A DNA stretch of 64,000 nt from Synechococcales cyanobacterium C42_A2020_086 (GCA_015272325.1 JACYLU010000032.1:1-64000), one strand, 5' to 3'; positions 16,541 through 26,616 are shown, counted from the stretch's first letter. A program made the numbers and translations. The notes: generated by a model not told the origin, from the sequence alone.

Positions 16541-17938
16541 ATGAACTTAACCTTGACAATCAACGGCGAACCAGTGGCGGTGCCAAATGTCTCTCCGACG
16601 ATGACGCTGTTGCAGTATCTGCGGGCGAGCGGACGAGTGGGGACCAAGGAAGGCTGCGCGGACGGCGACTGCGGTGCTTGCACGGTTGCCGTGATCGGCG
16701 AAGGCTCTGACGGCAAGCTCCATTACCAAGCAATGAATAGCTGTATTGTGCCGTTGGTGTCGATGGCTGAACGAGAAATCGTCACGGTGGAAGGGGTTGC
16801 CAACGGTTCCCTGCATCCAGTACAAGAGGCAATGGTGAAAACCGGCGGTTCACAATGCGGCTACTGCACTCCTGGCTTCATCATGAGCCTGTTTGCCGCT
16901 TACTACGACGGCACAGTCGATGATCTAGCTGTAGAGGGCAATCTCTGTCGCTGTACCGGCTATGCCTCGATCCGTCGCGCGGCTGCCCTAGTGACGGGAG
17001 CGGCACCGGTGGATGCCTTTAGCGAGCGGTTGCAGCACCCCCTCAACCCCCTGCCGCCGCTGGGGCTAGCGGATCGAGAGAGTCCTTCCGAGCAGCCGTT
17101 CTATCGTCCTGGCGCTCTGAGTGAGGTGCTGATGCTGCTCCAGCGCTATCCTGAAGCGATGCTCGTCGCGGGTGCCACGGACTTAGGACTAGAGTTATCT
17201 CACCACCGGCAGCAATTCCCGATCTTGATCTCTCTGGAGGCAGTGACGGATCTCCGGTTCATCGATCGACGGCACGACGCAGTGGAGATTGGAGCCGCTG
17301 TCCCCCTTAGCCACATCGAAGACCAGTTGCGGGGTGTCTTTCCTAGCCTAGACGAAATGCTGCACTGGTTTGCGGCTCGCCAAGTCCGTAACCGGGCCAC
17401 CCTCGGCGGCAACATTGGCACTGCCTCACCCATTGGCGACCTGCCGCCGGTGTTGCTCTCCCTCGATGCGACGCTGCGAATTGCGGGACCAAACGGCGAA
17501 CGGCAGATTCCCCTCTGCGATTTCTTCAAAGGCTACCGCCAAACCGATTTGCAGCCTGGTGAGGTGATTGTCTCGGTGATTATCCCTACATCGCCCATTC
17601 CCGGGAGCCAGCGCCGCCTCAGCCAGTCCTACAAAGTTGGCAAGCGGGGCACAGACGATATCAGCATTGTCGCCGCCGCCTTCACAATCGACCTCGATGC
17701 CGACAATCGTATCCTGCACGCTCGTCTAGGCTATGGAGGAGTCGCCGCAACTCCAGCACGGGCAAGGGGGGTTGAGGATCTGCTCATCGGGCAACCTTGG
17801 AATGCCGCCACTATTGAATTAGCTAAAGTTGCCCTCTACGATGCCTTCACGCCCCTCACCGACCTGCGCGGCAGTGCCGAATACCGCAAGCGCCTCGTAG
17901 TCAACTTGTTTGAAAAATTCTTTGTGCAGCACCCCTGA
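16541..17938 (+). CDS. xdhA: Xanthine dehydrogenase small subunit ([2Fe-2S] and FAD)
   Basis: A 465-residue protein. Residues 1-80 are a plant-type [2Fe-2S] ferredoxin domain with CADGDCGAC and a fourth Cys in MNSCIVPL. Residues 85-155 are the second [2Fe-2S] helical domain (QCGYCTPGF, then CRCTGY). Residues 180-350 are the FAD domain (LVAGATDLGLE, TLGGNIGTASPIGDLPP), followed by the CO dehydrogenase flavoprotein C-terminal domain. It moves electrons from the molybdenum centre to NAD. The large molybdopterin subunit is not beside it: xdhC follows after 5 bp. It needs an unlinked partner or the cluster has lost xdhB. Confidence 0.95.
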   Translation: MNLTLTINGEPVAVPNVSPTMTLLQYLRASGRVGTKEGCADGDCGACTVAVIGEGSDGKLHYQAMNSCIVPLVSMAEREIVTVEGVANGSLHPVQEAMVKTGGSQCGYCTPGFIMSLFAAYYDGTVDDLAVEGNLCRCTGYASIRRAAALVTGAAPVDAFSERLQHPLNPLPPLGLADRESPSEQPFYRPGALSEVLMLLQRYPEAMLVAGATDLGLELSHHRQQFPILISLEAVTDLRFIDRRHDAVEIGAAVPLSHIEDQLRGVFPSLDEMLHWFAARQVRNRATLGGNIGTASPIGDLPPVLLSLDATLRIAGPNGERQIPLCDFFKGYRQTDLQPGEVIVSVIIPTSPIPGSQRRLSQSYKVGKRGTDDISIVAAAFTIDLDADNRILHARLGYGGVAATPARARGVEDLLIGQPWNAATIELAKVALYDAFTPLTDLRGSAEYRKRLVVNLFEKFFVQHP

Positions 17939-17943
17939 CCACC

Positions 17944-18882
17944 ATGACCACGCCCTTTCATCAGCTCGCTGCTGCCCTTACCCAAGGAGCCGCCGTGCTG
18001 GCAACCGTGACGGCGGTGCGCGGGTCGGTGCCTCGGGAAGTGGGAGCTAAGATGATTATCGATGCGACTGGCCGCACCTACAATACGATTGGTGGCGGTG
18101 CTGGCGAAGCGAAGGTGATCCAGCAAGCCCTTCAGGTGCTGCAAACCGGCAACAAGCAGTTGGTAGACATCGATCTCTCGGGAGCGCCCAACCGCGAGAT
18201 TCAGGGGGTCTGTGGCGGCTGGATGCAGGTCTGGGTAGAACGCTGGTCTGGTCGTGAGGCACAGACGCTGGTGCAACGTATTTTGACACACCTGGAGACC
18301 GGCCAATCCGCCACCTTGGTTACTCCCTTTGCTGCCAACGAGACGCCCTACCTGCTACCTGCGAATGCACCGCTGCCCCAGGGTGAGGTGTTTGTCGAGC
18401 AACTGCAATCTCCGCCGACGCTGCTGATCGTGGGAGCAGGGCATGTGGGAGAGCAGCTTGCCAAGCTAGCTCACACCATCGGCTTCCAAATTCTGGTCCA
18501 CGATGACCGCCCCGACTGGGCTACCCCCGATCGCTTTCCACAAGCCACCCGAATTTTTCATCAGCCGATACCGGATCTGCTGCCTCATCTCGCCACCTAT
18601 ACACCGCTCTACATCGCCCTCGTCACCCGGGGCTACCAGTATGACCAAGAAGCCCTGCACTGCCTGCTGCAGTCCTCGCTGTCGTGGCATTACCTTGGCA
18701 TGATTGGCAGCGAAAAGCGCGTTCGTACCGTCTATCACGAGCTGCAGCACGCGGGTATTTCCTTGAAAACGCTGCAAGCCATTCATGCGCCTATCGGGCT
18801 GGAGATCGGGGCTTTAACGCCTGAAGAAATTGCTGTCAGTATCTGCGCCGAGCTGATTCAAGTCCGTCGTTGTGGTGCCTAG
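17944..18882 (+). CDS. xdhC: XdhC family molybdenum cofactor insertion protein
   Basis: A 312-residue XdhC/CoxI protein. The N-terminal half has VLATVTAVRGSVPREVGAKM and GGAGEAKVI. The C-terminal half is a Rossmann domain (LLIVGAGHVGEQLAKLAHTIG) ending in LGMIGSEKR and IHAPIGLEIGALTPEEIAVS. XdhC proteins bind molybdenum cofactor, help its sulfuration and hand it to xanthine dehydrogenase. The gene is 5 bp after xdhA, so they are co-transcribed. Its presence argues that a functional molybdenum subunit exists elsewhere in the genome. Confidence 0.94.
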   Translation: MTTPFHQLAAALTQGAAVLATVTAVRGSVPREVGAKMIIDATGRTYNTIGGGAGEAKVIQQALQVLQTGNKQLVDIDLSGAPNREIQGVCGGWMQVWVERWSGREAQTLVQRILTHLETGQSATLVTPFAANETPYLLPANAPLPQGEVFVEQLQSPPTLLIVGAGHVGEQLAKLAHTIGFQILVHDDRPDWATPDRFPQATRIFHQPIPDLLPHLATYTPLYIALVTRGYQYDQEALHCLLQSSLSWHYLGMIGSEKRVRTVYHELQHAGISLKTLQAIHAPIGLEIGALTPEEIAVSICAELIQVRRCGA

Positions 18883-18961
18883 CTACACGTCCCAACAATT
18901 TACTACTTCCTATATTTTTGATTTACCGCAAGCTTCCGCAATATTGATATCAAAAATAGAT

Positions 18962-18981
18962 ATTATATGGAATTATATGGA
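18962..18981. repeat. Tandem duplication, 10 bp unit
   Basis: ATTATATGGA is repeated twice without a gap, inside the loop of the inverted repeat at 18947-19004. Confidence 0.85.
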
Positions 18982-19420
18982 TACGAATCATGGTTTTTTG
19001 ATATAAATTATCTTTTCAAATTATCAGATAAGATGCCTGTCTAGCTTTGATGTCGTTAACTTAAATTTTATGTTTAAAAAAATATCCTAAATTGATAATG
19101 TTTATGAGATAGGCATGAATGGATTATAATTTTTGGTTTTTTAATTTACTGATTTTTATGGGATTGATCCCTTTGATTTATGTGATGTTATGACGTCACC
19201 GATGTCTAGATTTCGCTCCTGCTATGTCGTGGTACTACAGATGGCAATCTAATTCTGTTGCAACCGCGATGGAATGCCATTGACTCTAGCTGGGCCCAAT
19301 CCTTGGCATGACATCCTCCGTCATATTTTAGTCACATTCTTCGTCTACCCTAGTAAGCACGGGAATTCAGTAAGCGGAGAGACGCAACAAGTCCAAACTT
19401 GGCTCTTTAACCCCATCTTC

Positions 19421-19446
19421 AGTGTTTTGCTGTAGTGTTTTGCTGT
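19421..19446. repeat. Tandem duplication, 13 bp unit
   Basis: AGTGTTTTGCTGT is repeated twice without a gap, 24 bp upstream of the start of the OB-fold protein gene at 19470, so it lies in its 5' untranslated or promoter region. Confidence 0.9.
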
Positions 19447-19469
19447 TTTGGTGAATCCAGAGGTGAAAT

Positions 19470-19856
19470 ATGGTTCGATATCCGCTGATTATTCTGCTGA
19501 CCTCTGCCTTGACGACCTTCTTCGGTATCACGACCACGCTGGCTCAAACCCCCATTCGCGAGCTGCAGCGTAATCCTGGCATTACGATCTCCGGCGTCAT
19601 TACCAGCATTGTAGGCAACGACTTTATCCTAGATGACGGCACGGGAGAAATTATCGTGGATGCGGGACCCCGCTGGTATCATCAGCTCAATCTCCAAGAA
19701 GGGGAGCAGGTCACTGTGTTGGGAAAGTACGGCAACGATGAGTTTGATGCTTTTCGCATTACTCGCAGCAGTGGTGAAGTGATCCAAATTCGGGAGGCAT
19801 CGGGTCCGCCACCGTGGGCGGGAGGACCTCATCAGCGTCCAGCTAGCAGGCCATAG
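19470..19856 (+). CDS. Secreted OB-fold protein (YgiW/BOF-like)
   Basis: A 128-residue protein with an N-terminal signal peptide (hydrophobic LIILLTSALTTFFG, cleavage near TLAQTP). The rest, from ITISGVITSIVGNDFILDDGTGEIIVDAG to VTVLGKYG, is an OB-fold of the bacterial BOF type. Such proteins are small periplasmic binders, some linked to stress or metal responses, but the ligand is unknown. The C-terminus is Pro/Gly-rich. The gene ends 4 bp from the convergent DUF790 gene. Confidence 0.8.
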   Translation: MVRYPLIILLTSALTTFFGITTTLAQTPIRELQRNPGITISGVITSIVGNDFILDDGTGEIIVDAGPRWYHQLNLQEGEQVTVLGKYGNDEFDAFRITRSSGEVIQIREASGPPPWAGGPHQRPASRP

Positions 19857-19859
19857 CGG

Positions 19860-21086
19860 TCAGAACGCCTGGGTGAGGACTTCTAAGACTGCCTTGGGCG
19901 ATAGCTGATCCTTGAACCAGATGACTCGGGCAGGCGTATGGCTAAAATCAACCCCTGCTTTCTCTAAATTCAGGCGCTGCGAAACTGCCAGGATGAGGTT
20001 CTCACATCCCGACTGCCGCACCTGCGAAAACTTCTTGCGTAGATATTCCGGTCGCCAGTAACCAACAATTTCCAGCAGTACCGAGCGCCCGTCCGGGTGC
20101 ACAAGCCGAAAATCGGGAATCATAACGCTGCCTGGGATTGGAATCAGATCCACTTCGCGTTCGAGTCGCCAGTCGCTCTTGAGACTGGCCCAGCGATCGG
20201 CAAACGACAGTTCCAAAAAACTATCGAAGGGCTTGCCAGGTGGATAATGGCTGACTAAGCCGCAGCCAGAATCGAGGCTAAACCGCTTGGCTCGAATTTC
20301 TTTGGTATAGGGATCACGCCAGCGCAGATCGGCGGCTAAGCTCCATTGCGTCACGTGCAGCAGTGCCGGAATCAGTTTGGCAATGTCTAGCCCGTAGCGG
20401 GTGCTGGGTTTGAATAAACTGGTTGGACCATCAATCGCGATCGTGAAACCGTGGTCAGCATCACCTTCGATGTAAGTCATCAAGCCGAACAGTTTCAAGT
20501 AGCGAAACAGCAGCTTATACTCGCCAGGATCGTTGCGGTATGCGTGCAACTGAATCTGGCTAGCTTTATAGAACACCCCCTGCACTTGTGACAAGTTGTA
20601 GCGGTGCAGCAGAGCCTCAGGCGTCGGGGCATTGAATTGCGTCAGAATCCGATTCTCGGAGAGATCGGCGTAGAGTCCTTGGCGGATCTGCTCCGGCAGA
20701 ATTTCATGCTCCAAATCCTGACTCAGGCGAGCGGCCAGTCGGCTGAGGGTGGAGGCCGCTGTTTGGGGTAGGGGGGTTGCCTCCGCTGCTAAAGCAAACA
20801 CCTGTTGCCGAAGCTGCTGTGGTTCTAAGGGACTCACCACCTCAAACCGGCTAAAGGCTTCGCTTTTCAAAAGATGAGCGAGTCCTCGTTGGATCCGATA
20901 GTCGGTATTGTCGCCTTCTAGCTCCTGCAACTGACGGTTCAGCTCACCCTGAGTGCCACCCTGTGCTTGCTGAAACAAGGCAATCAACGTCGTGGCAGTT
21001 TCCAGATTGCGCGGGTTGATCGGCAGCCGTTTGGGAACAAGTTCTTCGCCGTTTTGCCGATAAATCAGCAGATCGCTAGGCAACAT
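19860..21086 (-). CDS. DUF790 family nuclease-like protein
   Basis: A 408-residue protein of the DUF790 (archaeal Bax1-related) family. The N-terminus LPSDLLIYR and the helical part match. Near the C-terminus PDFRLVHPDGRSVLLEIVGYW-PEYLRKK carries a PD-(D/E)xK nuclease pattern (Asp of PDF, Glu of LEI, Lys). Bax1 partners the XPB helicase in archaea, and in many cyanobacteria this gene sits beside an XPB-like helicase. No helicase is found next to it here. A role in DNA repair is inferred. Confidence 0.88.
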   Translation of the reverse strand: MLPSDLLIYRQNGEELVPKRLPINPRNLETATTLIALFQQAQGGTQGELNRQLQELEGDNTDYRIQRGLAHLLKSEAFSRFEVVSPLEPQQLRQQVFALAAEATPLPQTAASTLSRLAARLSQDLEHEILPEQIRQGLYADLSENRILTQFNAPTPEALLHRYNLSQVQGVFYKASQIQLHAYRNDPGEYKLLFRYLKLFGLMTYIEGDADHGFTIAIDGPTSLFKPSTRYGLDIAKLIPALLHVTQWSLAADLRWRDPYTKEIRAKRFSLDSGCGLVSHYPPGKPFDSFLELSFADRWASLKSDWRLEREVDLIPIPGSVMIPDFRLVHPDGRSVLLEIVGYWRPEYLRKKFSQVRQSGCENLILAVSQRLNLEKAGVDFSHTPARVIWFKDQLSPKAVLEVLTQAF

Positions 21087-21210
21087 GGGAGCGCAAGATT
21101 CAGATCAAGATTCAGAGATGCCGCAGGAACTGAGCTGATCATACCGTGCTCGGTTCGGTCGGTGCCTCGTTCAGTCGGGACCAATTGGCTGTTCCGCCCG
21201 TAGGAGCCAC

Positions 21211-22401
21211 TCATGACCAGTCTACGGCTGACCGCTCTCGCACCACTCGTTCGTATACTTGCTGGGTTTGTTTAGCCAGTTTAGTCCAATTAAAGCGGCG
21301 ATCCAGATCTTCGTAGGCATTGTCTACGAGCCACTGGGCATACTCGGGGTGGCGCAGCACTTCCAAGATGCCCCAGGCCAGCGAATCAGGATTACCCACC
21401 TGGGTCACAATGCCGGTTTTGGTGTGGTGCACCACCTCAGGCAACCCACCTGTGTCCGACACCACGACTGGAATGCGGGCATTGAAGTTTTCTAGAGCCA
21501 CAATGCCAAACGGCTCGTAGCGGCTGGGAAACACTGCACAATCGGCCACTAGTCGGAATTGATTCAGCTCATCTTCGGACATGAAACCTGTGAAGTAGCA
21601 CTTGTGCCAAATGCCGGTTTCCCAGGCTTGCCGCTTCAGACGGTCGGCATTGCCGCCGCCAATAATAATGAATTTGACACGCCCACCCATCTCCCAAATG
21701 ACACGGGGAGCAGCACTCAGTAGCAGATCAATGCCTTTTTCGTAAGTGAGCCGCCCGACATAGTAGACAATCTTTTCTTGATCCGCAGCAAACCGCCGGC
21801 GCAACTTCCAAAAATCAAACTCGCGGCGGGGCTGTTTCTTCTCGCGGCATATACCGTTGTAGATGACATCTACCTTATCCCAAGGACACGATAGCGCCCG
21901 TTCAACCTCTAAACGCATGTAGTTGGTACACACAATGACCCGCCAAGCCTCATGGGCTAATTGCGTCTCTTTGGCATGAATATAGTGATGCGTTTCGGTA
22001 TATAGCCCGTTATACCGTCCGTATTCCGTCGCGTGAATCGTCGCAATCAATGGCACCTTAAACAGATGTTTCAAGGCAATCGCTGCATCCGCAACCAGCC
22101 AATCGTGGGCATGGATCAAATCAAACGGACCATCTTCTTGGAGCAGCTTGCCGCCATGTTGCCCCATGCTGTTGTTCATATTCACGACCCAGTGGAAAAA
22201 GTTGTGGCTTTCTCCAACCGGCACCCGATGCACTCGAATTCCATCCACCACTTCGTAATGGGGTGCAAGCCCAAACTCTACAGTCAGTAAGTGGATTTCA
22301 TGCCCAAGGTTGACGAGTTCGGGATAAAGCTCTGCCACATGGCGAGAAATTCCCCCCACAATTCGAGGTGGAAACTCCCAAGCCAGTACCAGAATCTTCA
22401 T
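21211..22401 (-). CDS. Family 4 glycosyltransferase
   Basis: A 396-residue GT-B fold enzyme. The N-terminal domain begins MKILVLAWEFPPRIVGGISRH, with the glycine-rich loop typical of glycogen-synthase-like GT4 enzymes, and has HAHDWLVADAAI. The C-terminal donor-binding domain has VGRLTYEKGIDLLL and PSRYEPFGIVALENFN with the E-x7-E motif. It likely uses a nucleotide or ADP sugar, but donor and acceptor cannot be told. No export or polysaccharide gene lies next to it. Confidence 0.9.
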   Translation of the reverse strand: MKILVLAWEFPPRIVGGISRHVAELYPELVNLGHEIHLLTVEFGLAPHYEVVDGIRVHRVPVGESHNFFHWVVNMNNSMGQHGGKLLQEDGPFDLIHAHDWLVADAAIALKHLFKVPLIATIHATEYGRYNGLYTETHHYIHAKETQLAHEAWRVIVCTNYMRLEVERALSCPWDKVDVIYNGICREKKQPRREFDFWKLRRRFAADQEKIVYYVGRLTYEKGIDLLLSAAPRVIWEMGGRVKFIIIGGGNADRLKRQAWETGIWHKCYFTGFMSEDELNQFRLVADCAVFPSRYEPFGIVALENFNARIPVVVSDTGGLPEVVHHTKTGIVTQVGNPDSLAWGILEVLRHPEYAQWLVDNAYEDLDRRFNWTKLAKQTQQVYERVVRERSAVDWS

Positions 22402-23221
22402 GACCTCTGACCTCGCCAGCTTTAAATAAATTCCAATAAGTTAACACAGCTGCTTACATTTATCCTGAGCATGCCGGCGCTAATTGCGTCCCAAGCCAGG
22501 GTTGGTATGCTGCAAATTAGCACTGCATGACTAGCCTGCCTGAATCACTGTGCTGGATATGCTGTCATGGTTAGCCCAGGGAAAACGCCTGTGTGAGCCG
22601 CGTACTCTCTGCGACTTGAGGGCAGGGAGGCGTTGATACTCCCACCATTGTCCAGAATCGCGTAACGGTTAGCGAACAAATCTCAGCATCCGCTCGGCCG
22701 TGTTCAATGGTGCTGATTCCCTTGTCTACCTCCAGTTTATGCAATTGCTGTCGCGAGAAGATGAATTTTTTGTGAGGCTATCTGGGACGAGGAACAGGCA
22801 AGACCATTATCCGCTACCTCATTTGCCCAACTTGACGTCCTTAGCGTTCTCAAGCAAAATAATCCGTTGATAAATCTGTCAAAATGATTAAGAAGTGAGC
22901 AGGCTGCATATCCGGTTGCGGTGATTCCGAGATAGTCCTCGATGGGTCTCCGGAGTTGATTCGGTAGACGGTTAGTTCAGTAAACAGGAAGTCGTGGTGG
23001 ATTTCTACCTCTGCTATTGAAGGGGCTGGTAAGCAACCATCGCTCCCATCGCTGACCCAAGCTTCTCTAGATTTAGCCATAGATGGGAACTCATCCGCAA
23101 AAGATTGACTGGAAAAAATTGGCTAGGACGCAGAGGCTCCCTACAACCACTAGATATTGCTTCAGTACCTAGCATCAGATATGGCTCATGCCTGCTTCGA
23201 TCGGCTCTATTAGGTGAAAAC
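22402..23221. other. Long divergent spacer upstream of sasA
   Basis: An 820 bp spacer with no convincing gene on either strand. It contains the divergent promoters of the glycosyltransferase and sasA. No repeat family or hairpin with a T-run was noticed. Confidence 0.5.
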
Positions 23222-24448
23222 ATGGAGGCACCAGCCCAATCCTTAGCGAGTTCTAATGCGCCACTGCAACTGCTGCTGTTTGTGGATGAGCGCCCCCTAT
23301 CCCGTGAGCGGACGCGGCAAATCCGTAAGCGTTTGCAGGAATTGGCGCTGAATTCGCCTCATGCCTACACGTTGCAGGTGGTAAAAGTAGCTGAACAGCC
23401 GCATCTCGTTGAACACTTCAAACTCGTCGCCACTCCATCGCTGATCAAAATCTCTCCAGAGCCGCGTCAAATTCTGGCAGGGACCAATCTGGTGGCTCAG
23501 ATTGAAAACTGGTGGACGCGCTGGCAAAACTCAATCGATGATGCTCTGGCGCGTCAGGCACTCGCTGAGGCCGATGAAGAAACCGGCAAGGCTCAGATTG
23601 GTTCTATAGCTCAATCGGCAGAGGTGATGCGGCTGACGGACGAGAATTTTCAGCTCAAACGAGAAATTGCCGAATTGGAAAACCAGCTCCAGTTCAAAGA
23701 CCACTTGATGGCGGTGTTGGCTCACGATCTGCGCAATCCCTTGACGGCTCTGTCGATTGCTCTAGAAACCTTGGAAATGGGCATTCACCAGAGAAATGGC
23801 AAACATCCTTGGATCTCGACGCCCGAATTGATGGCGCAGATGGTCAAGCAGGCCCGCGAGCAGGCCCGCTCCCTCGACCGGCTGATTACCGATCTGCTGC
23901 AAGTTGCCCGCGATAGCAGTGCGGCGCTGCGGATCCAGCCGCGAGAACTTGACCTAGGAAAACTGTGTCTGGAAGTACTCGACCGCCTGCAACACCAATT
24001 TCAGGCAAAATCGCATCAGGTCTCAACCGATATCCCAGGCGACCTGCCCAAGGTCTATGCTGACCCCGAGCGGGTCAAACAAGTTCTGATCAACCTGCTA
24101 GACAATGCAATCAAGTACACGCCTGCGGGCGGAGCTATCAATCTCTCTATCCTGCACCGCACAACCCAGAAAGTGCAGGTCAGCGTTTGCGATAACGGGT
24201 TAGGCATTCCAGCCGAGGAGCAGGCGCGCATTTTTGAAGCACGAGTGCGGCTCAAGCGCGACGAAACGACAGACGGCTACGGATTTGGACTATCGGTCTG
24301 CAAGCAAATTGTGCAGGCACACTATGGGCATCTTTGGGTGGATTCCGAACCCAATCAGGGCAGCTGTTTTCATTTCACCTTGCCTGTCTATTACCCGGTT
24401 CAGCGCTCGGATCAGTCTGTCCGCAAGCAGCAGCCAGACAATCAGTAA
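23222..24448 (+). CDS. sasA: Circadian clock output histidine kinase SasA
   Basis: A 408-residue kinase. Residues 15-100 form the KaiB-like thioredoxin-fold sensor (LQLLLFVDERPLSRERTRQI, VKVAEQPHLVEHFKLVATPS) that docks on KaiC. Residues 170-240 hold the dimerisation helix with phospho-acceptor His in VLAHDLRNPLTALSI. The ATPase domain has N-box LINLLDNAIKYT, DNGLGI, and GYGFGLSVCKQI. SasA passes timing signals to RpaA. ATG 23222 (MEAPAQ) starts the family sequence. The frame upstream has no homology and was dropped. The kai genes and rpaA are not in this window. Confidence 0.95.
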   Translation: MEAPAQSLASSNAPLQLLLFVDERPLSRERTRQIRKRLQELALNSPHAYTLQVVKVAEQPHLVEHFKLVATPSLIKISPEPRQILAGTNLVAQIENWWTRWQNSIDDALARQALAEADEETGKAQIGSIAQSAEVMRLTDENFQLKREIAELENQLQFKDHLMAVLAHDLRNPLTALSIALETLEMGIHQRNGKHPWISTPELMAQMVKQAREQARSLDRLITDLLQVARDSSAALRIQPRELDLGKLCLEVLDRLQHQFQAKSHQVSTDIPGDLPKVYADPERVKQVLINLLDNAIKYTPAGGAINLSILHRTTQKVQVSVCDNGLGIPAEEQARIFEARVRLKRDETTDGYGFGLSVCKQIVQAHYGHLWVDSEPNQGSCFHFTLPVYYPVQRSDQSVRKQQPDNQ

Positions 24449-24552
24449 GGGAGTAAGAGCGAGGTATTGAAGACTAGGCAGTGACGTTCACTGGATGAGT
24501 TCACCGGGCGATAGGTGATTCACAGGAGGGGCTAACGCTCAAAACTGACCGC

Positions 24553-25089
24553 CTAGGAATGAAGCTCGACATTCATCACATAATGACCAAGGTGCAGCTG
24601 GTTTGCCCATAGCTCGTATTCAACGCGCAAATGCTGGGGCAGGGCATCGCGTTTCAGAAACAGACTGCGCGTGAAATTCCGCAGCCGTACTTGGTTGTGA
24701 GACAGTGTATCGGATAGCGGCGCTATTGTTTGCAACCAGTAGCGGCTGACTCCGTAAACGCCCTGTTCCCAAAAGTGGCGATAGCTGAAGCTGCCGTTGC
24801 CCTGCATCGTCATGGTGACTCGATAGGGCGACAGTTCCAACCACAGCAGCCGTGGTGTTGCTGGCGTGAACTCAACAGGACTGGCGGCATCTAGTGAACT
24901 GGCTACGGAGGTAACTCCAGCTAAACCCGGCAAAACCACAGCATCCTGCACTAACGGCTCGGTCAACAGCAGGTGAAAGCGCTCCTGATCTTTTTGGTAG
25001 AGCGTAGCCTCGGTTTCCACAATGGACCAAACAGGCAAATCGAAAGAGGCCAGCGAGAGGCTAACGGAGGTGCGGTGTTGAGCCAACAT
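24553..25089 (-). CDS. Conserved cyanobacterial protein of unknown function
   Basis: A 178-residue soluble protein with strand-rich sequence and no membrane segment or known motif. The most distinctive stretches are SPYRVTMTMQGNGSFSYRHFWEQ and VRLRNFTRSLFLKRDALP. The start ATG 25089 (MLAQHRTSVSLSLASF) is the only good one. It is divergent from aroA with a 67 bp gap that contains a 10 bp tandem repeat. I do not recognise a family with known function. Confidence 0.7.
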   Translation of the reverse strand: MLAQHRTSVSLSLASFDLPVWSIVETEATLYQKDQERFHLLLTEPLVQDAVVLPGLAGVTSVASSLDAASPVEFTPATPRLLWLELSPYRVTMTMQGNGSFSYRHFWEQGVYGVSRYWLQTIAPLSDTLSHNQVRLRNFTRSLFLKRDALPQHLRVEYELWANQLHLGHYVMNVELHS

Positions 25090-25156
25090 AGAAATGCACT
25101 ACAAATGCACTAGGAAGGGGTAGGATGACTAACGCCCCTCTTTGCAGTCTATCCCA

Positions 25157-26503
25157 ATGGTCAGTCCTCCAATTATCCTCGATGCTACAGAACATCATCA
25201 TTCGTTGACGGTCGCTCCGCCGCCTTCGGGCTTAGCACTGCGAGGCACGATCCGAGTGCCGGGTGACAAGTCCATCTCGCATCGAGCGCTCATGCTGGGC
25301 GCTATTGCCAGCGGCGAGACGCAGATTCAGGGTTTGCTGCTCGGAGAAGATCCCCGCAGCACAGCTGCTTGCTTTCAGGCTATGGGAGCCACCATTTCAG
25401 AACTGAACACCGAATGGGTGCAGGTGCAGGGCATAGGGCTAGGAAACCTGCAGGAACCCAATACGGTGCTCGATGCCGGTAACTCGGGAACCACAATGCG
25501 GTTAATGTTGGGGCTGCTCGCCTCTCAGCCTCGTCGCTTTTTTACAGTCACGGGGGATGCCTCGTTACGCTCGCGACCCATGTCTCGAGTGATTCATCCA
25601 CTACAGCAGATGGGTGCTCAAATTTGGTGCCGTGCGGGTGGCTACGCGCCCTTAGCCGTTCGAGGGCAGTCTCTCAAGCCGATTCACTTTCGCTCTCCCA
25701 TTGCCTCGGCGCAGGTCAAATCTTGCATTCTGCTGGCAGGGCTGCTGAGCGAGGGCAAAACCACGGTCACGGAGCCGGCTCTATCGCGAGACCACAGCGA
25801 GCGGATGCTGCGAGCCTTTGGTGCCGAGGTGTTGGTCGATCCCGAAACTTGTAGTGCTACGGTGGTTGGTCCGGCTCAATTGCAGGGGCAGCATGTGGTT
25901 GTCCCCGGAGACATTAGTTCCGCTGCCTTTTGGCTAGTTGCTGCTGCCATCGTGCCCGATTCTGACCTGCGGATCGAAAATGTTGGGGTCAACCCGACCC
26001 GCACCGGTATCCTAGAGGCGCTCACCTTGATGGGTGCCGATGTTCAGCAGGAAAACCTGCGTCAGGTGGCTGGGGAACCAGTCGCCGATTTGCGTGTGCG
26101 CGCTAGCACCTTGACCGGATGCACCCTGTCTGGCGATTTGATCCCGCGCTTAATTGATGAAATCCCGATCCTCGCCGTTGCCGCCACGGCTGCCCGAGGT
26201 ACGACGATCATCCGCGATGCCGCAGAACTGCGCGTCAAGGAAAGCGACCGACTGGCAGTGATGGCTACCCAACTCACCCGCCTAGGAGCCAAAGTAACCG
26301 AGTTGCCCGATGGACTGGAGATCAGCGGCAGCACCCCCCTTGTGGGAGCAGAAGTCGATAGCCACACCGACCACCGTATTGCCATGAGCCTAGCGATTGC
26401 CGCTCTCAGCGCCCAAGGTACTACAACCATTCACCGGGCAGAAGCAGCTGCCATTTCCTACCCCGATTTCACCGCCACATTGCAGCAGATCTGCGGAATG
26501 TAG
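25157..26503 (+). CDS. aroA: 3-phosphoshikimate 1-carboxyvinyltransferase (EPSP synthase)
   Basis: A 448-residue enzyme of the shikimate pathway that joins phosphoenolpyruvate to shikimate 3-phosphate. Hallmarks are [17 protein letters not shown] near the N-terminus, [32 protein letters not shown], the catalytic [10 protein letters not shown] and RVKESDRLA. The length matches cyanobacterial AroA. A TTG lies upstream in frame at 25142, but ATG 25157 (MVSPPIIL) is preferred. Gene order shows no other aromatic amino acid gene nearby. Confidence 0.95.
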   Translation: MVSPPIILDATEHHHSLTVAPPPSGLALRGTIRVPGDKSISHRALMLGAIASGETQIQGLLLGEDPRSTAACFQAMGATISELNTEWVQVQGIGLGNLQEPNTVLDAGNSGTTMRLMLGLLASQPRRFFTVTGDASLRSRPMSRVIHPLQQMGAQIWCRAGGYAPLAVRGQSLKPIHFRSPIASAQVKSCILLAGLLSEGKTTVTEPALSRDHSERMLRAFGAEVLVDPETCSATVVGPAQLQGQHVVVPGDISSAAFWLVAAAIVPDSDLRIENVGVNPTRTGILEALTLMGADVQQENLRQVAGEPVADLRVRASTLTGCTLSGDLIPRLIDEIPILAVAATAARGTTIIRDAAELRVKESDRLAVMATQLTRLGAKVTELPDGLEISGSTPLVGAEVDSHTDHRIAMSLAIAALSAQGTTTIHRAEAAAISYPDFTATLQQICGM

Positions 26504-26616
26504 TCTGCGTCTGGAACCGCCCTGCGCCCTGAAATTCCTGAGATTTAGGTAAAGTAGGGGAACAGGGCTAGGCGACGGCTCCATCGAGAAACCTGGACAG
26601 GTTGGGAACACTGAAA

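Larger units (their letters stand above)
18883..19469. other. AT-rich non-coding island
   Basis: A 587 bp spacer with no gene. Its first 300 bp (about 18890-19180) are strikingly A+T-rich compared with the genes on both sides. It contains an inverted repeat ATATCAAAAA (18947-18956) and TTTTTGATAT (18995-19004). It may carry a terminator region, a bent-DNA promoter or remnants of inserted DNA. Confidence 0.5.

Noticed and set aside
22850-23223. Minus-strand frames in the spacer before sasA
   Set aside because: No similarity to a known family, and they run against the sasA promoter region.
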